NCBI RefSeq assembly: GCF_040640215.1
Contig: NZ_JBFABG010000013.1
Coordinates: forward strand, 124,001-188,000
DNA length: 64,000 bases
DNA from: Actinosynnema sp040640215
Lineage (GTDB): Bacteria > Actinomycetota > Actinomycetes > Mycobacteriales > Pseudonocardiaceae
Reading direction: 5' to 3'
Position numbers and translations under genes: made by a program. A model generated the notes under the pieces. That model had not been told where the DNA came from, did no database searches, and saw only the letters and a list, made by a program, of their open reading frames with translations. This document shows positions 51,078-60,744 of this stretch, one piece after another; positions within the stretch are counted from its first letter, which is position 1; each line of letters starts with the position of its first letter.

Positions 51078-52784
51078 ATGAATCGTCGAACGATGTCCGG
51101 CGTGCTCGCCGTCGCCTTGGCGGTGACCGCCTGTTCCGCCGGTCCGCCGAGCGGCGGCGACACGTCCAACCTGGTGCGCGGCGAGGCCAACTCGGTCAAC
51201 GCCGGCACCGCGAAGCAGGGCGGGACGATCACCTACGTCCTGGAGCGCAACATCCTGAACTGGAACCCGCTGGGCGCGGACATCGGTGTCGCCACCCAGT
51301 TGGTCGCCGACGTCTACGACCCCGGCGCGTTCGTCAGCCTGCCCGACCTCAAGACCATCGAGCTCAACGACGACCTGCTGGTCAGCGCCGAGCAGACCAG
51401 CGAGTCGCCGCAGACCCTGGTCTACCGGATCAACCCCGCCGCCGTGTGGAACGACGGGACGCCGATCACGGCGGCCGACTTCGACTACGTGCGGCGGGCG
51501 TCGGACCCGCGCACGTGCCCGACGTGCGAGGTCGCCTCCACGATGGGTTACGAGAACATGGCCTCGCTGACCGGCACCGACGACGGGCGCACCGTCACGG
51601 TGGTGTTCGACAAGCCCTACGGCGACTGGAAGTCGCTCTTCGGGCCGATCCTGCCCGCGCACGTCGCTCGCAAGCTCGGCGACGACGGCACCCCGGAGGG
51701 CCTGGCCAAGTCGTTCAACGAGGGGTTCCGCTACCAGGACTCGTTCCCCGACTGGTCCGGCGGCCCGTTCATGTTCGCCTCCTGGGAGACCAACCAGGCC
51801 GCGACGCTGGTGCCCAACCCGAAGTGGTGGGGCAAGCCGGTCACGCTGGAGCGGCTGGTGTTCCGGGTCGTCACCGACACCTCGCAGGAGGTGCCGGCGT
51901 TGCAGAACGACGAGGTCCAGATCATCAACCCGGACCCCCAGGTCGACCTGCTGCGCAACGTGCAGGCGCTGGGCGACGTGAAGTACCAGCTCGTGCAGGG
52001 GCTGCGCAAGCAGATGGTGCTGCCCAACCTCAACAACCCGTCCATGCAGGACCCGGTGCTGCGCAGGGCGTTGTTCACCGCCGTGGACGTGGAGCAGACC
52101 ATCGGGAAGACCGTCGGCCAGTTCTCCTCCGACGCCACCCCGCTGCGCAACCGGATCTACGTCCCGCAGCAGCCCGGCTACCAGGACAACCTCGGCACGC
52201 TGGGCACCGGCGACCTCGCCAAGGCGACGTCCATCCTCACCGACGCCGGCTACCGGATCGAGGACGGCAAGCTCATCGACCCGCGGGGCACGCCGGTGCC
52301 GACGCTGACCATGCGCTACATCCAGAACAACCAGGTGCTCCAGACGGTGTGCCAGTTGTTCGCCGACACGGCCAAGAAGCTCGGCGTGACGGTGGACGTG
52401 CAGACCACCGACTCGATCGGCGCGACCGTGACCCACCAGGCGGGCAAGGACTTCGACCTGTTCGCGATGGGCTGGATCGGGCAGACGTTCGTGGCCTCCC
52501 AGTACTCCCAGGCGTTCAAGACCAAGGCGGGGCTCAACTTCGGCGGCTACTCCAACCCCGTCGTGGACGACCTGCTCGCCAAGGCGCTCGGTGCCACCGA
52601 CGAGTCGAAGGTGGCCGAGTACCTCAACGGGGTGGACGCGCAGCTCACCGAGGACGCCTACATCCTGCCGCTCTACCAGGTGCCGGACCTGCTGGCCTAC
52701 AAGGCGAACCTGGTCAACGTCCGGGCCAACGGCACCTACTACGGGCCGCCCTACAACGCCGGCGAGTGGGGCATCGCCGAGTGA
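51078..52784 (+). CDS. Peptide-type ABC substrate-binding lipoprotein
   Basis: 568 residues, family 5 (DppA/OppA) binding protein. Lipobox AVTAC (Cys about 17), then KQGGTITYVLERNILNWNP and further conserved OppA blocks (FMFASWETNQAATLVPNPKWW). Delivers a peptide, opine or modified amino acid to the importer. ATG with GGAG eight bases upstream. A stable 12-bp stem-loop follows the gene. Confidence 0.92.
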   Translation: MNRRTMSGVLAVALAVTACSAGPPSGGDTSNLVRGEANSVNAGTAKQGGTITYVLERNILNWNPLGADIGVATQLVADVYDPGAFVSLPDLKTIELNDDLLVSAEQTSESPQTLVYRINPAAVWNDGTPITAADFDYVRRASDPRTCPTCEVASTMGYENMASLTGTDDGRTVTVVFDKPYGDWKSLFGPILPAHVARKLGDDGTPEGLAKSFNEGFRYQDSFPDWSGGPFMFASWETNQAATLVPNPKWWGKPVTLERLVFRVVTDTSQEVPALQNDEVQIINPDPQVDLLRNVQALGDVKYQLVQGLRKQMVLPNLNNPSMQDPVLRRALFTAVDVEQTIGKTVGQFSSDATPLRNRIYVPQQPGYQDNLGTLGTGDLAKATSILTDAGYRIEDGKLIDPRGTPVPTLTMRYIQNNQVLQTVCQLFADTAKKLGVTVDVQTTDSIGATVTHQAGKDFDLFAMGWIGQTFVASQYSQAFKTKAGLNFGGYSNPVVDDLLAKALGATDESKVAEYLNGVDAQLTEDAYILPLYQVPDLLAYKANLVNVRANGTYYGPPYNAGEWGIAE

Positions 52785-52790
52785 CGGGCC

Positions 52791-52822
52791 GCGCGGCGCG
52801 GGGCCCCGGTCCCGCGCCGCGC
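52791..52822 (+). other. Intra-operon stem-loop
   Basis: Perfect 12-bp stem (52791-52802 with 52811-52822) between the binding-protein and permease genes. Such loops often stabilise the upstream mRNA and lower expression of the membrane components. Confidence 0.7.
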
Positions 52823-52841
52823 CAGGGGAAGGCAGGCAGCG

Positions 52842-53819
52842 ATGTTGGTTTACGTGCTGCGGCGGTTGCTGCACATGGTCCCGATCGTGCTGGTCGGTTC
52901 GTTCGTCACGTTCGTTATGGTCAGCGCGTCGGGTGACCCGCTGGGCGACCTGAAGGCCAAGCAGCCGCCGGTGTCGCAGGCGGTGCTGGACGCCGAGGCG
53001 CACCGGATGCGGCTCGACCAGCCGCTGCTGGAGCGCTACTGGCACTGGCTGTCGGGGATACCGGCGGGCGACTGGGGTCCGTCGGTCAAGCGGATCGACA
53101 TCGGCGCGGAGATCTGGCCGAGGTTGTTGGTGTCGGCGCGGCTGGTCGCGCTGGCCGTGCTGGTGGCCCTGCTGCTCGCGCTGGTGGTCGGCGTGGTCAG
53201 CGCGGTCAAGCGGTACTCCGCGGTGGACTACGTCTTCTCCGCCGTCGGGTTCCTGCTGCTGTCGATGCCGGCGTTCTGGTTCGCGGTCCTGTTGAAGCAG
53301 CAGGCGATCGAGGTCAACCAGGCCACCGGGACCACGCTGGTCTACACCGTGGGCGACGCGTCGATCCCGCCGCCGGCGGGGTTCTGGCCGACCGTGCTCG
53401 ACGTGCTGGGCCACATCGTGCTCCCGACGATCGTGCTCGCCATGACCTCGTTCGCGCCGTGGAGCCGGTTCGTGCGGTCGTCGATGATCGAGGTGCAGCA
53501 GAGCGACTACGTGCGGCTGGCCCGCGCCAAGGGGATCAAGCGGCGCACGGTCCTGCTGCGCCACGCGCTGCGCACCGCGCTGGTGCCGCTGACCACGGTC
53601 GTGGCGCTGGACCTGGCCGTGCTGTTCTCCGGCGCGGTGATCACCGAGACCGTGTTCCAGTGGCGCGGCATGGGCTCGTTCCTGCTGTCCTCGGTGCGGG
53701 ACAAGGACATCTACGCCGTGATGGCCTGGCTGCTGCTGGTTTCGGTGATCGTCGTGGTGTTCAACCTCGTCGCCGACCTGCTCTACGCCGTGCTGGACAG
53801 GAGGGTCCGCCTTGGTTGA
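52842..53819 (+). CDS. ABC permease, DppB type
   Basis: 325 residues, about six membrane helices, with the N-terminal LRRLLHMVPIVLVGSFVTFVM and the EAA loop YVRLARAKGIKRRTVLLRHAL of dipeptide permeases. Heterodimer partner of the next gene. ATG preceded by AGGGGAAGG. Overlaps the next gene by 8 bp. Confidence 0.92.
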   Translation: MLVYVLRRLLHMVPIVLVGSFVTFVMVSASGDPLGDLKAKQPPVSQAVLDAEAHRMRLDQPLLERYWHWLSGIPAGDWGPSVKRIDIGAEIWPRLLVSARLVALAVLVALLLALVVGVVSAVKRYSAVDYVFSAVGFLLLSMPAFWFAVLLKQQAIEVNQATGTTLVYTVGDASIPPPAGFWPTVLDVLGHIVLPTIVLAMTSFAPWSRFVRSSMIEVQQSDYVRLARAKGIKRRTVLLRHALRTALVPLTTVVALDLAVLFSGAVITETVFQWRGMGSFLLSSVRDKDIYAVMAWLLLVSVIVVVFNLVADLLYAVLDRRVRLG

Positions 53820-54720
53820 GATCGTGCAGACGCCCGTCGGACCGGACGGCGACGCCCCGGTCGCGACACCCCGGTGGCGGCTGGTGGTGCGCCGGTTCCT
53901 GCGCCACCGGCTCGCGACGATCAGCCTGGTCGTGTTCGTGCTGCTGGTGCTCCTGGCCTTCGTGGGCGGCGAGCTGTGGCACTACCGCTACGACGTGTTC
54001 ACCCCCGACAACTCGCAGCCGCCGTCGGCCGAGCACCCGTTCGGCACCGACGCCACCGGCTACGACCTGCTGGCCCAGGTGCTGCGCGGCACGCAGCGGT
54101 CGATCGAGATCGCGCTGTTCGTGGCGGCGGTCTCCGGCGTGTTCGGCAGCGTGTGGGGTGCGGTCGCCGGGCTGCACGGCGGCAAGGTCGACACGCTGAT
54201 GATGCGCGTCGCCGACCTGGTGCTGATCTTCCCCGCCATCGCGGTGGCCGCCGTGCTGGCCAACAACGTCGGCGCGACCAGCCAGGGCTGGCTGCTGATC
54301 GGGCTGGTGCTCGCCGCCCTCACCTGGCCGTACGTGGCACGCCTGGTGCGCGGGCTGGTGCTGTCGCTGCGCGAGCGGGAGTTCATCGCCGCCGCGCGCA
54401 CCTTCGGCGCGGGCTCGTGGCGGATCATCTTCCGGCACGTGCTGCCCAACGCGATGGGCACCATCATCGTCGCGGTGACGATCATCGTCGCGGTCGCGAT
54501 CCTGGCCGAGACGGCGCTGTCGTTCATCGGCTTCGGCGTGCGCCCGCCGGACACCTCGCTGGGCCTGCTGGTCAGCCAGAACCAGACCGCGGTGTCCACC
54601 CGGCCGTGGCTGTTCTACTTCCCCGGGCTGTTCATCGTGGTCATCGCCCTGTGCGTGAACTTCATCGGCGACGGGCTGCGCGACGCCTTCGACAACACCA
54701 GGTCACGGAGCAGGCGATGA
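53812..54720 (+). CDS. ABC permease, DppC type
   Basis: 302 residues with the DppC N-terminal domain (VVRRFLRHRLATISLVVFVL) and the EAA loop EFIAAARTFGAGSWRIIFRHV; about six helices. TTG start after GGAGGG, inside the end of the preceding gene. Its stop overlaps the ATPase start (ATGA). Confidence 0.92.
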   Translation: MVEIVQTPVGPDGDAPVATPRWRLVVRRFLRHRLATISLVVFVLLVLLAFVGGELWHYRYDVFTPDNSQPPSAEHPFGTDATGYDLLAQVLRGTQRSIEIALFVAAVSGVFGSVWGAVAGLHGGKVDTLMMRVADLVLIFPAIAVAAVLANNVGATSQGWLLIGLVLAALTWPYVARLVRGLVLSLREREFIAAARTFGAGSWRIIFRHVLPNAMGTIIVAVTIIVAVAILAETALSFIGFGVRPPDTSLGLLVSQNQTAVSTRPWLFYFPGLFIVVIALCVNFIGDGLRDAFDNTRSRSRR

Positions 54721-56777
54721 CGACAGCGACCACCGCGCCGGTGCTCGGCATCCGCGACCTCACCGTGGCCTTCCCCGACGAGCAGGGGCAGGTGACCGCC
54801 GTGCGGGGCGTGTCCTGGTCGCTGCGGGCCGGCGAGGTGCTGGGCGTGGTCGGCGAGTCCGGGTGCGGCAAGTCCGCGACCGCGCTCGCCGTGATGGGCC
54901 TGCTGCCGCCCGGCGCGCGGGTCGGCGGGTCGGTCCGGTTCCGCGAGCGGGAGCTGGTGGGGCTGGACGACGACGAGATGACCTCGGTGCGCGGCCGGTC
55001 GGTCGCGATGGTGTTCCAGGACCCGCTGTCCGCGCTGAACCCGGTGTACTCGGTGGGCTTCCAGGTCGCCGAGGCGGTGCGGGCGCACCACCCGCGACTG
55101 GGCCGCGAGGAGGCCACCGAGCGCGCGATCGCCCTGCTGGAGCTGGTCGGCATCCCCAACGCGCGGGACCGGGTCGCGGACTACCCCCACGAGTTCTCCG
55201 GCGGGATGCGGCAGCGCGTGGTCATCGCGATCGCGATGGCCGACGACCCGGACGTGATCATCGCCGACGAGCCGACCACCGCGCTCGACGTGACGATCCA
55301 GGCCCAGGTGCTCGACGCGCTGCGCACCGCCCGCGAGCAGACCGGTGCCGCGACCGTGCTGATCACCCACGACCTCGGGGTGGTGGCCGGGCAGGCGGAC
55401 CGGGTGGTCGTGATGTACGCGGGCAAGGTGGTGGAGTCCGGCACGGTGGAGGAGGTCTTCTACTCGCCGCGGATGCCCTACACGCTCGGGCTGCTGGGCA
55501 GCCTGCCCCGGCTCGACGGCCGGGAGGACGCGCGGCTGACCCCCATCGCCGGCACCCCTCCCCCGCTGGACCGGCCGATCACCGGGTGCGCGTTCGCGCC
55601 GAGGTGCCCGCTGGCCCGCGAGCTCTGCCGCACCGAGGAGCCGCCGCTGGCGTCGGTGGACGGCGAGCACCTGGCCGCGTGCCACTTCAGCGCGGAGCTG
55701 GTCGGCAAGCGGCCCCAGGACGTGTTCCCGCCGCGTGCCGCGCCCGCCGTGGACGCCCTGGTGGGCGCTGGAGCGGCCGTCGGGGTGGACGCTGAAGTGG
55801 GCGCTGAGGCGGTGACGCCGATCGTCACCGCGAGCGGTCTGGTCAAGCACTACCGGGTGCGCGGCACGGGGCTGCTGCGCCGCGACCGGGGCGAGCTGCA
55901 CGCGGTGTGCGACGTGTCGTTCGAGCTGTCGGCGGGCGAGACGCTCGGGCTGGTCGGCGAGTCCGGCTCGGGCAAGTCGACCATCGCGAAGCTGCTGATG
56001 TCGCTGGAGCGGCCGACCGGCGGCGAGGTGCTGCTCGACGGCCGACCGCTCGCGCCGCGCCGGCACGCCCGGGACCTCCAGATCGTGTTCCAGGACCCGA
56101 TGAACTCGCTCGACCCCCGGATGACGGCGGCCGACCTCGTCGCGGAACCGCTGCGCATCAACGGCGTCGGCCGCCGCGAGGCCCGGACCCGGGCGCTGGA
56201 GCTGCTGCGCTCGGTCGGGTTGTCCGGTGCGCGGTCCGAGCGCTACCCGCACGAGTTCTCCGGCGGTCAGCGCCAGCGCATCGGCATCGCCCGCGCCCTG
56301 GCGCTGCGGCCCCGCGTGCTGGTGCTCGACGAACCGGTGTCCGCGCTGGACGTGTCGGTGCAGGCCGACGTGATCAACCTCCTGGAGGACCTCCAGGACT
56401 CGTTGGGCCTGGCGTACCTGTTCATCGCGCACGACCTGTCGGTGGTGCGGCACATCGCCGACCGGGTGGCCGTGCTCTACCTCGGCCGGGTGGTGGAGAC
56501 CGGGGACCGCGACGCGGTGTTCGACCACCCCCGCCACCCCTACACGCGGGCGCTGGTCTCGGCCGTGCCGCTGCCCGACCCGCGCAAGGAGCGGGCCCGC
56601 GAGCGGATCGTGCTGACCGGCGACGTGCCCAGCCCGGTCGACCCGCCGTCGGGGTGCCGGTTCCGCACCCGGTGCCCGCTCTACCTCGGCGGGTTGACCG
56701 ACGAGCAACGCGCCCGCTGCGCCGGCGAGACCCCCGCGCTGCTGGGCGGCGTGGCGTGCCACTGGACCCGGCGGTGA
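54717..56777 (+). CDS. Fused DppD-DppF double ABC ATPase
   Basis: 686 residues carrying two complete ABC ATPase domains. The first has Walker A GESGCGKS (46-53), signature FSGGMRQR and the DppD C-terminal cysteine cluster (CAFAPRCPLARELC). The second has Walker A GESGSGKS (about 415-422), FSGGQRQR and CRFRTRCPLY. Normally separate DppD and DppF proteins form a heterodimer; here one gene encodes both. Energises the peptide importer. Confidence 0.95.
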   Translation: MTTATTAPVLGIRDLTVAFPDEQGQVTAVRGVSWSLRAGEVLGVVGESGCGKSATALAVMGLLPPGARVGGSVRFRERELVGLDDDEMTSVRGRSVAMVFQDPLSALNPVYSVGFQVAEAVRAHHPRLGREEATERAIALLELVGIPNARDRVADYPHEFSGGMRQRVVIAIAMADDPDVIIADEPTTALDVTIQAQVLDALRTAREQTGAATVLITHDLGVVAGQADRVVVMYAGKVVESGTVEEVFYSPRMPYTLGLLGSLPRLDGREDARLTPIAGTPPPLDRPITGCAFAPRCPLARELCRTEEPPLASVDGEHLAACHFSAELVGKRPQDVFPPRAAPAVDALVGAGAAVGVDAEVGAEAVTPIVTASGLVKHYRVRGTGLLRRDRGELHAVCDVSFELSAGETLGLVGESGSGKSTIAKLLMSLERPTGGEVLLDGRPLAPRRHARDLQIVFQDPMNSLDPRMTAADLVAEPLRINGVGRREARTRALELLRSVGLSGARSERYPHEFSGGQRQRIGIARALALRPRVLVLDEPVSALDVSVQADVINLLEDLQDSLGLAYLFIAHDLSVVRHIADRVAVLYLGRVVETGDRDAVFDHPRHPYTRALVSAVPLPDPRKERARERIVLTGDVPSPVDPPSGCRFRTRCPLYLGGLTDEQRARCAGETPALLGGVACHWTRR

Positions 56778-56857
56778 GCGGCCGGGTCGCGCCGGACCAC
56801 CGGGTCGTCCGTCCTGACAGGCTCGACGTGAAGCAGACAGCAGAGGGAGACACCGAC

Positions 56858-58090
56858 ATGGCGGCAAGCCGTCACCCCGTCGAATCGCGGCGGGTGCTGC
56901 GCACGCACCTCCCGGAGCGTGCGGACACGCTGGGCACGTCCGTGCGGGAGGCGGACCTGGAACTGCGGTTGGACGGTGCCGGGCACGGCCTGCTGGACAC
57001 CACGCACTTCGACACGGTCCGCTTCCCGCCGCCGCCGTGGGCGCTGGCCGCGTTCGCCGCCGCCGCCGACAACGGCGAACTGGCCTACACCGGGTACCGG
57101 GGCAACGCCGACGTGCGGGCGGCGTGCGCGCGGTCGGTGTCGGGCCTGCTGGGCGTCGACATCGACCCGGACCGCGAGATCGTGATCACCACCGGCACCC
57201 AGGGCGGCCTGTTCGCCACGCTGAGCGCCCTGGTCGACTCCGGGGACGTGGTGGCGCTGGCCGACCCCGAATACCTGTTCGTGGAGCGGATGTTGCGGTT
57301 CCTGGGCGCGCGGGTGGTGCGCGTGGGCATGGTCGAGGACCCCGCCGGGCCGCAACTGGACCTGACCGCGCTGGAGGAGGCGGTGGTGCGCGAGGGCGTC
57401 ACGCTCGTGCTCACCTCGAACCCGAACAACCCCACCGGGACCGTCTACACACCCGGGACCGTGCGCGGGCTGGCCGAGCTCGCCGTGCGGCACGACCTCC
57501 TGGTGGTCGTCGACGAGCTGTACTGCCGGCTGGTCTACGACGAGACCCCGTTCACGCACCTCGCGGCGCAGCCGGGGATGGCGCGGCGGACGGTGACCCT
57601 GCTCGGCGGGTCGAAGACCGAGTCGCTCAGCGGCTACCGCGTCGGCGTCGCGGTGGGCCCGGCCGAGGTGGTGGACGCGATCGAGCAGGTCATGGCGATG
57701 ACGTGCCTGCGCGCGCCCGCCTACTCGCAACACGTGCTGACCCGGTGGCTGGTCGACGACGTGGAGTTCGTGCGCACCCGCGTAGCGGAGCTGCGGGCGT
57801 TGCGGGAGCTGACCGTCGAGCGGTTGCGCCGGGTCGACGGGCTGGTCGTGCGGCCGGGGGCGGGCACCGCCTACCTTTGGCCGGACGTGTCGGCACTGGG
57901 ATTGGACGACGTGGAGGTGGCGAAGGTGTTGCAGCGCCGGGCCGGGGTGGTCGTCAGCCCCGGCTACCAGTTCGGGCCGTCGGGCCGAGGTCGGTTCCGG
58001 GTGTGCTACGCCCGGGAGGAGACCGGGTGGTCCGCCGCGTTGGACCGCGTCGTGGCCGCGCTCGACCAGGCCGGGGCGGTGGCCCCGTGA
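56858..58090 (+). CDS. Class I/II PLP aminotransferase
   Basis: 410 residues. LTSNPNNPTGTVY, DELYCRLVYDE and the PLP lysine K253 in GGSKTESLSGYRVG mark an aspartate/aromatic-aminotransferase-type fold. Expected to transaminate the imported amino acid to its 2-oxo acid, the substrate for the coupled dehydrogenase. ATG with GAGGGAG upstream, 80 bp after the ATPase gene; overlaps the dehydrogenase by 4 bp (GTGA). Confidence 0.92.
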   Translation: MAASRHPVESRRVLRTHLPERADTLGTSVREADLELRLDGAGHGLLDTTHFDTVRFPPPPWALAAFAAAADNGELAYTGYRGNADVRAACARSVSGLLGVDIDPDREIVITTGTQGGLFATLSALVDSGDVVALADPEYLFVERMLRFLGARVVRVGMVEDPAGPQLDLTALEEAVVREGVTLVLTSNPNNPTGTVYTPGTVRGLAELAVRHDLLVVVDELYCRLVYDETPFTHLAAQPGMARRTVTLLGGSKTESLSGYRVGVAVGPAEVVDAIEQVMAMTCLRAPAYSQHVLTRWLVDDVEFVRTRVAELRALRELTVERLRRVDGLVVRPGAGTAYLWPDVSALGLDDVEVAKVLQRRAGVVVSPGYQFGPSGRGRFRVCYAREETGWSAALDRVVAALDQAGAVAP

Positions 58091-59109
58091 CCCGGGTGGT
58101 GATCTGCTCGCCGCTGGAGCCCGAGCTGGTGGCGCGCATCGCGGCGGTGGACCCGCGCGTCGAGGTGCTCCACGAACCCGAACTGCTGCCCGTGCCGCGT
58201 TACGCGGGCGACCACGTGGGCGTGCTGCCGGAGTTGACCGAGGCCCAGCGGCGGCGGTGGTTCGACCTCACCTCCTCGGCCGAGGTGGCGTTCGACTTCG
58301 ACCGGCGCGCGCCCGCCGACGTCAACGAGAACTTCCCGCTGCTGCGGTGGGTGCAGGGCACCAGCGCGGGCCTGGGCAGGCTCACCGACCGGTTCCCGCT
58401 GGACCTGTCGAAGGTCGCGGTGACCACCGCCGCCGGGGTGCACGCGGTGCCGCTGGCCGAGTTCGTGCTCACCGGGCTGCTGCACTTCGTCAAGGACGTG
58501 CCGCAGCTCAAGGCGTGGCAGGCCGAGCACCGCTGGACCCGCTACACCAGCCGCACGCTGTCCGGGCAGCGCGTGCTGGTCGTCGGGCTGGGTGCCGTCG
58601 GCCGGCACACCGCCACCGTGCTGGCCGGGCTCGGCGTCGAGGTCGTCGGCGCGGTCCGGCCGGGCGGCACGTCCGGCGCGCCCGGGGTGTCCGACGTGGT
58701 GGAGTTCGACGCGATCGGGTCGTTGCTGCCGAGCGTGGACGCGGTCGTGCTGGCGTGCCCGCTGACGCCGCAGACCGAGGGCTTGCTGGGCGCGGCGGAA
58801 CTGGCCGCGCTCAAGCCGCACGCCGTGGTGGTGAACATCGCGCGCGGCCAGGTGGTGGACGAGGTCGCACTGGCCGAGGCGCTGTCCACCGGCGCGCTGC
58901 GCGGTGCGGTGCTCGACGTCGCCTCGGTCGAACCGCTGCCCGACGACTCGCCGCTGTGGGACCTGCCGAACGTGGTCGTGTCACCGCACTCGGCGTCCAC
59001 GGTGGCCAACGAGAACGCCCTGATCACCGACATCTTCTGCGACAACCTGCGGCGGTGGCTCGACGGCACACCCCTGCGCAACCGCTACCGGCCCGAACTG
59101 GGCTACTGA
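58087..59109 (+). CDS. D-2-hydroxyacid dehydrogenase
   Basis: 340 residues, NAD-binding VVGLGAVG (Rossmann), substrate Arg in NIARGQVVDE, Glu in SVEPLPDDSPLW and His in SPHSAS, the classic D-2-hydroxyacid dehydrogenase triad. Interconverts a 2-oxo acid and its D-2-hydroxy form. Co-translated with the aminotransferase, so the pair likely performs transamination then reduction (or the reverse). Confidence 0.92.
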   Translation: MTRVVICSPLEPELVARIAAVDPRVEVLHEPELLPVPRYAGDHVGVLPELTEAQRRRWFDLTSSAEVAFDFDRRAPADVNENFPLLRWVQGTSAGLGRLTDRFPLDLSKVAVTTAAGVHAVPLAEFVLTGLLHFVKDVPQLKAWQAEHRWTRYTSRTLSGQRVLVVGLGAVGRHTATVLAGLGVEVVGAVRPGGTSGAPGVSDVVEFDAIGSLLPSVDAVVLACPLTPQTEGLLGAAELAALKPHAVVVNIARGQVVDEVALAEALSTGALRGAVLDVASVEPLPDDSPLWDLPNVVVSPHSASTVANENALITDIFCDNLRRWLDGTPLRNRYRPELGY

Positions 59110-59112
59110 TCG

Positions 59113-59490
59113 TTGCGGGTCATGACGTTGGTGACGACTGGTAGGGCCTGAGACGGAGGACGGGTCTTTCGGCGGCAGGATGAGAAGTGCGACCAACACA
59201 TCCGCCGAGCAGAAAGACCCGTCCGTGCTCTGCCGTGACGCCCCGCTGTCCGTTGAAGGTCGCCGCCGCCTGGTCCGGCGCTGCCGGGTTGTGCGGATCG
59301 AGCGGCTGCGTCGGGACCGCAAGCGGTCGGCCCGCCGCATCACCCTGGAGCTGACGGCCGAGGCACGGCCGTATCGGTGCACGGTCGACCGACACCTGGC
59401 TCACCTCAGGCTCGACCGTCGTCGGTACGCGGCCATCCCCGAGGACTGGCCTTTGACCCCCGGCCGAGAACGACGTATCAGTACGTGATT
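59113..59490 (+). mobile_element. Decayed IS481-like element
   Basis: The frame from about 59180 reads LCRDAPLSVEGRRRLVRRC, as at the N-terminus of IS481-family transposases, then jumps to IERLRRDRKRSARRITLEL, a later part of the helix-turn-helix region, and ends after YAAIPEDW. The DDE domain is missing, so it is a short internally deleted remnant. Before it, a 13-bp inverted repeat (59158-59170 with 59212-59224, GGACGGGTCTTTC) matches the leader of such elements. It sits between the last catabolic gene and the terminator. Confidence 0.65.
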
Positions 59491-59571
59491 CGTCGCGCCG
59501 CCCCGACGAGCACCCGATCTTCCGCTGATCACAAAACCGAGGCTCTTGCGACCGTTATTCGCTCCAGTGGC

Positions 59572-59611
59572 GACCGGCTCGCGCACGGGCACGGCGGTGC
59601 GCGAGCCGGTC
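59572..59611. terminator. Terminator between importer operon and convergent gene
   Basis: Perfect 15-bp stem (59572-59586 with 59597-59611) and 10-nt loop, serving the plus-strand operon and the convergent secreted protein gene. Confidence 0.85.
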
Positions 59612-59648
59612 ACATCCAGGTCGGCCGAACGGTGCGGCTGAACGTAGA

Positions 59649-60173
59649 TCACATGTAACACTTCTCGACGGGCAGTTCGACCTGAGGCCAGATCAGGCAG
59701 TCGTCCTTACCCGTACTCCGGTAGACTTTCCACACAGAGCCGATGTCGTGATTTTTCTTCAACTCCACGAGTTCCACCGTCATCCACACACCTTTCGGGT
59801 CGTACTTATCGCCGAGCACGACACGCGCCTTTCCTCGCGCTCCTTCGGCGAAGTACCCGGAGTACTCCCTCCAACCTGGGTCGGTCTGCGGCGGAGGGAT
59901 GTGCTCGTGATCCAACTTCGAGTTGAGCGTGTAGCCCTTGTAGTAATTTGCCCACGTGTTCGCGACAGCCCCGGCCCTTACCCCGTCGTTGAAGTATCCG
60001 GAGTAGAACCAAGCCTGGTCCTTGTCGGTCTTCAGCTTGTCCTTGACGTCGTTGAGTTGCGCTTCCCGGGAAGGCGGGCCCGGGAGCGGCTCGGCGAGAG
60101 CCGTCGGCACCCCCGCGAAGAACAAGATCAAGACGGTCAGTGCTACGCGAATTCTCATGACCAGAATCGTCAC
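59649..60173 (-). CDS. Secreted protein, possible ADP-ribosyl-cyclase-like fold
   Basis: 174 residues with a signal peptide (about 6-27, TALA). The mature part has AWFYSGYFNDG (W55), YKGYTLNSKLD and GWREYSGYFAEGARG (W101, E110), then VVLGDKYDPKGVW and MTVELVELKK. The spacing and residues recall the core of CD38-like ADP-ribosyl cyclases (Trp, TLEDT, W..., FAEA). This is an inference from pattern only. GC content and codon use are clearly lower than in neighbours, suggesting transfer. GTG start with GGGAG five bases upstream. Confidence 0.65.
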   Translation of the reverse strand: MTILVMRIRVALTVLILFFAGVPTALAEPLPGPPSREAQLNDVKDKLKTDKDQAWFYSGYFNDGVRAGAVANTWANYYKGYTLNSKLDHEHIPPPQTDPGWREYSGYFAEGARGKARVVLGDKYDPKGVWMTVELVELKKNHDIGSVWKVYRSTGKDDCLIWPQVELPVEKCYM

Positions 60174-60744
60174 AGCGACTCCCGGTGATCGCCGTGCCGA
60201 TCACTCCGCAGTGCCGTCGAGTCACCCGACCGAGACCAGCCAGATCCCCACCGACGACAAGTCTGGAGACATCGACCACGTGCGTTGCGAAGCAGAACAT
60301 GATTTACCCGCCGCCATCCCGCTGCCGACATCCCGGGGGACCGTTCCTCCTGACGGGAAGCGACAACCAATCTTCAGAGTGGCTCCGCAACGCAGAGTGA
60401 GCAAGAGCTCCGAACTCGATCACCTATGCCGAAATTGGCCAGGGGCGGGTTCCACACGAAATCGGCGAATTACTCCAGCCGCACTTGGTGACCGACGGGA
60501 TGCGGCGGTTGCCCGACGCCGCGACGCGAGCGTCGACGGGTCCGTGGCGATGTGCGTGCCTGCACCGGGTCGGGAACTGCCGGTCGAGTCGGGAATTGCC
60601 GGTCGGATGTGTTTCTTTCCCGTTCGACAACGAAAGGCCGCACCCTGGTCAACCCACCTGGGCCGTGAACCTCCGACTGCCGCGCGGTCTGCTCACCGAC
60701 GACACCCCCGACCTTCGAGACCGCGCCGGCACGTCGGGCCGGGG
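60174..60744. other. Low-information spacer with possible gene debris
   Basis: About 570 bp without a supported gene. One plus-strand frame gives a protein-like stretch before about 60520 (EIGQGRVPHEIGELLQPHL) but no start or clear family; it may be debris of a lost gene. Base composition is lower in GC than the surroundings, as in the adjacent secreted gene and the IS remnant. Confidence 0.35.
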
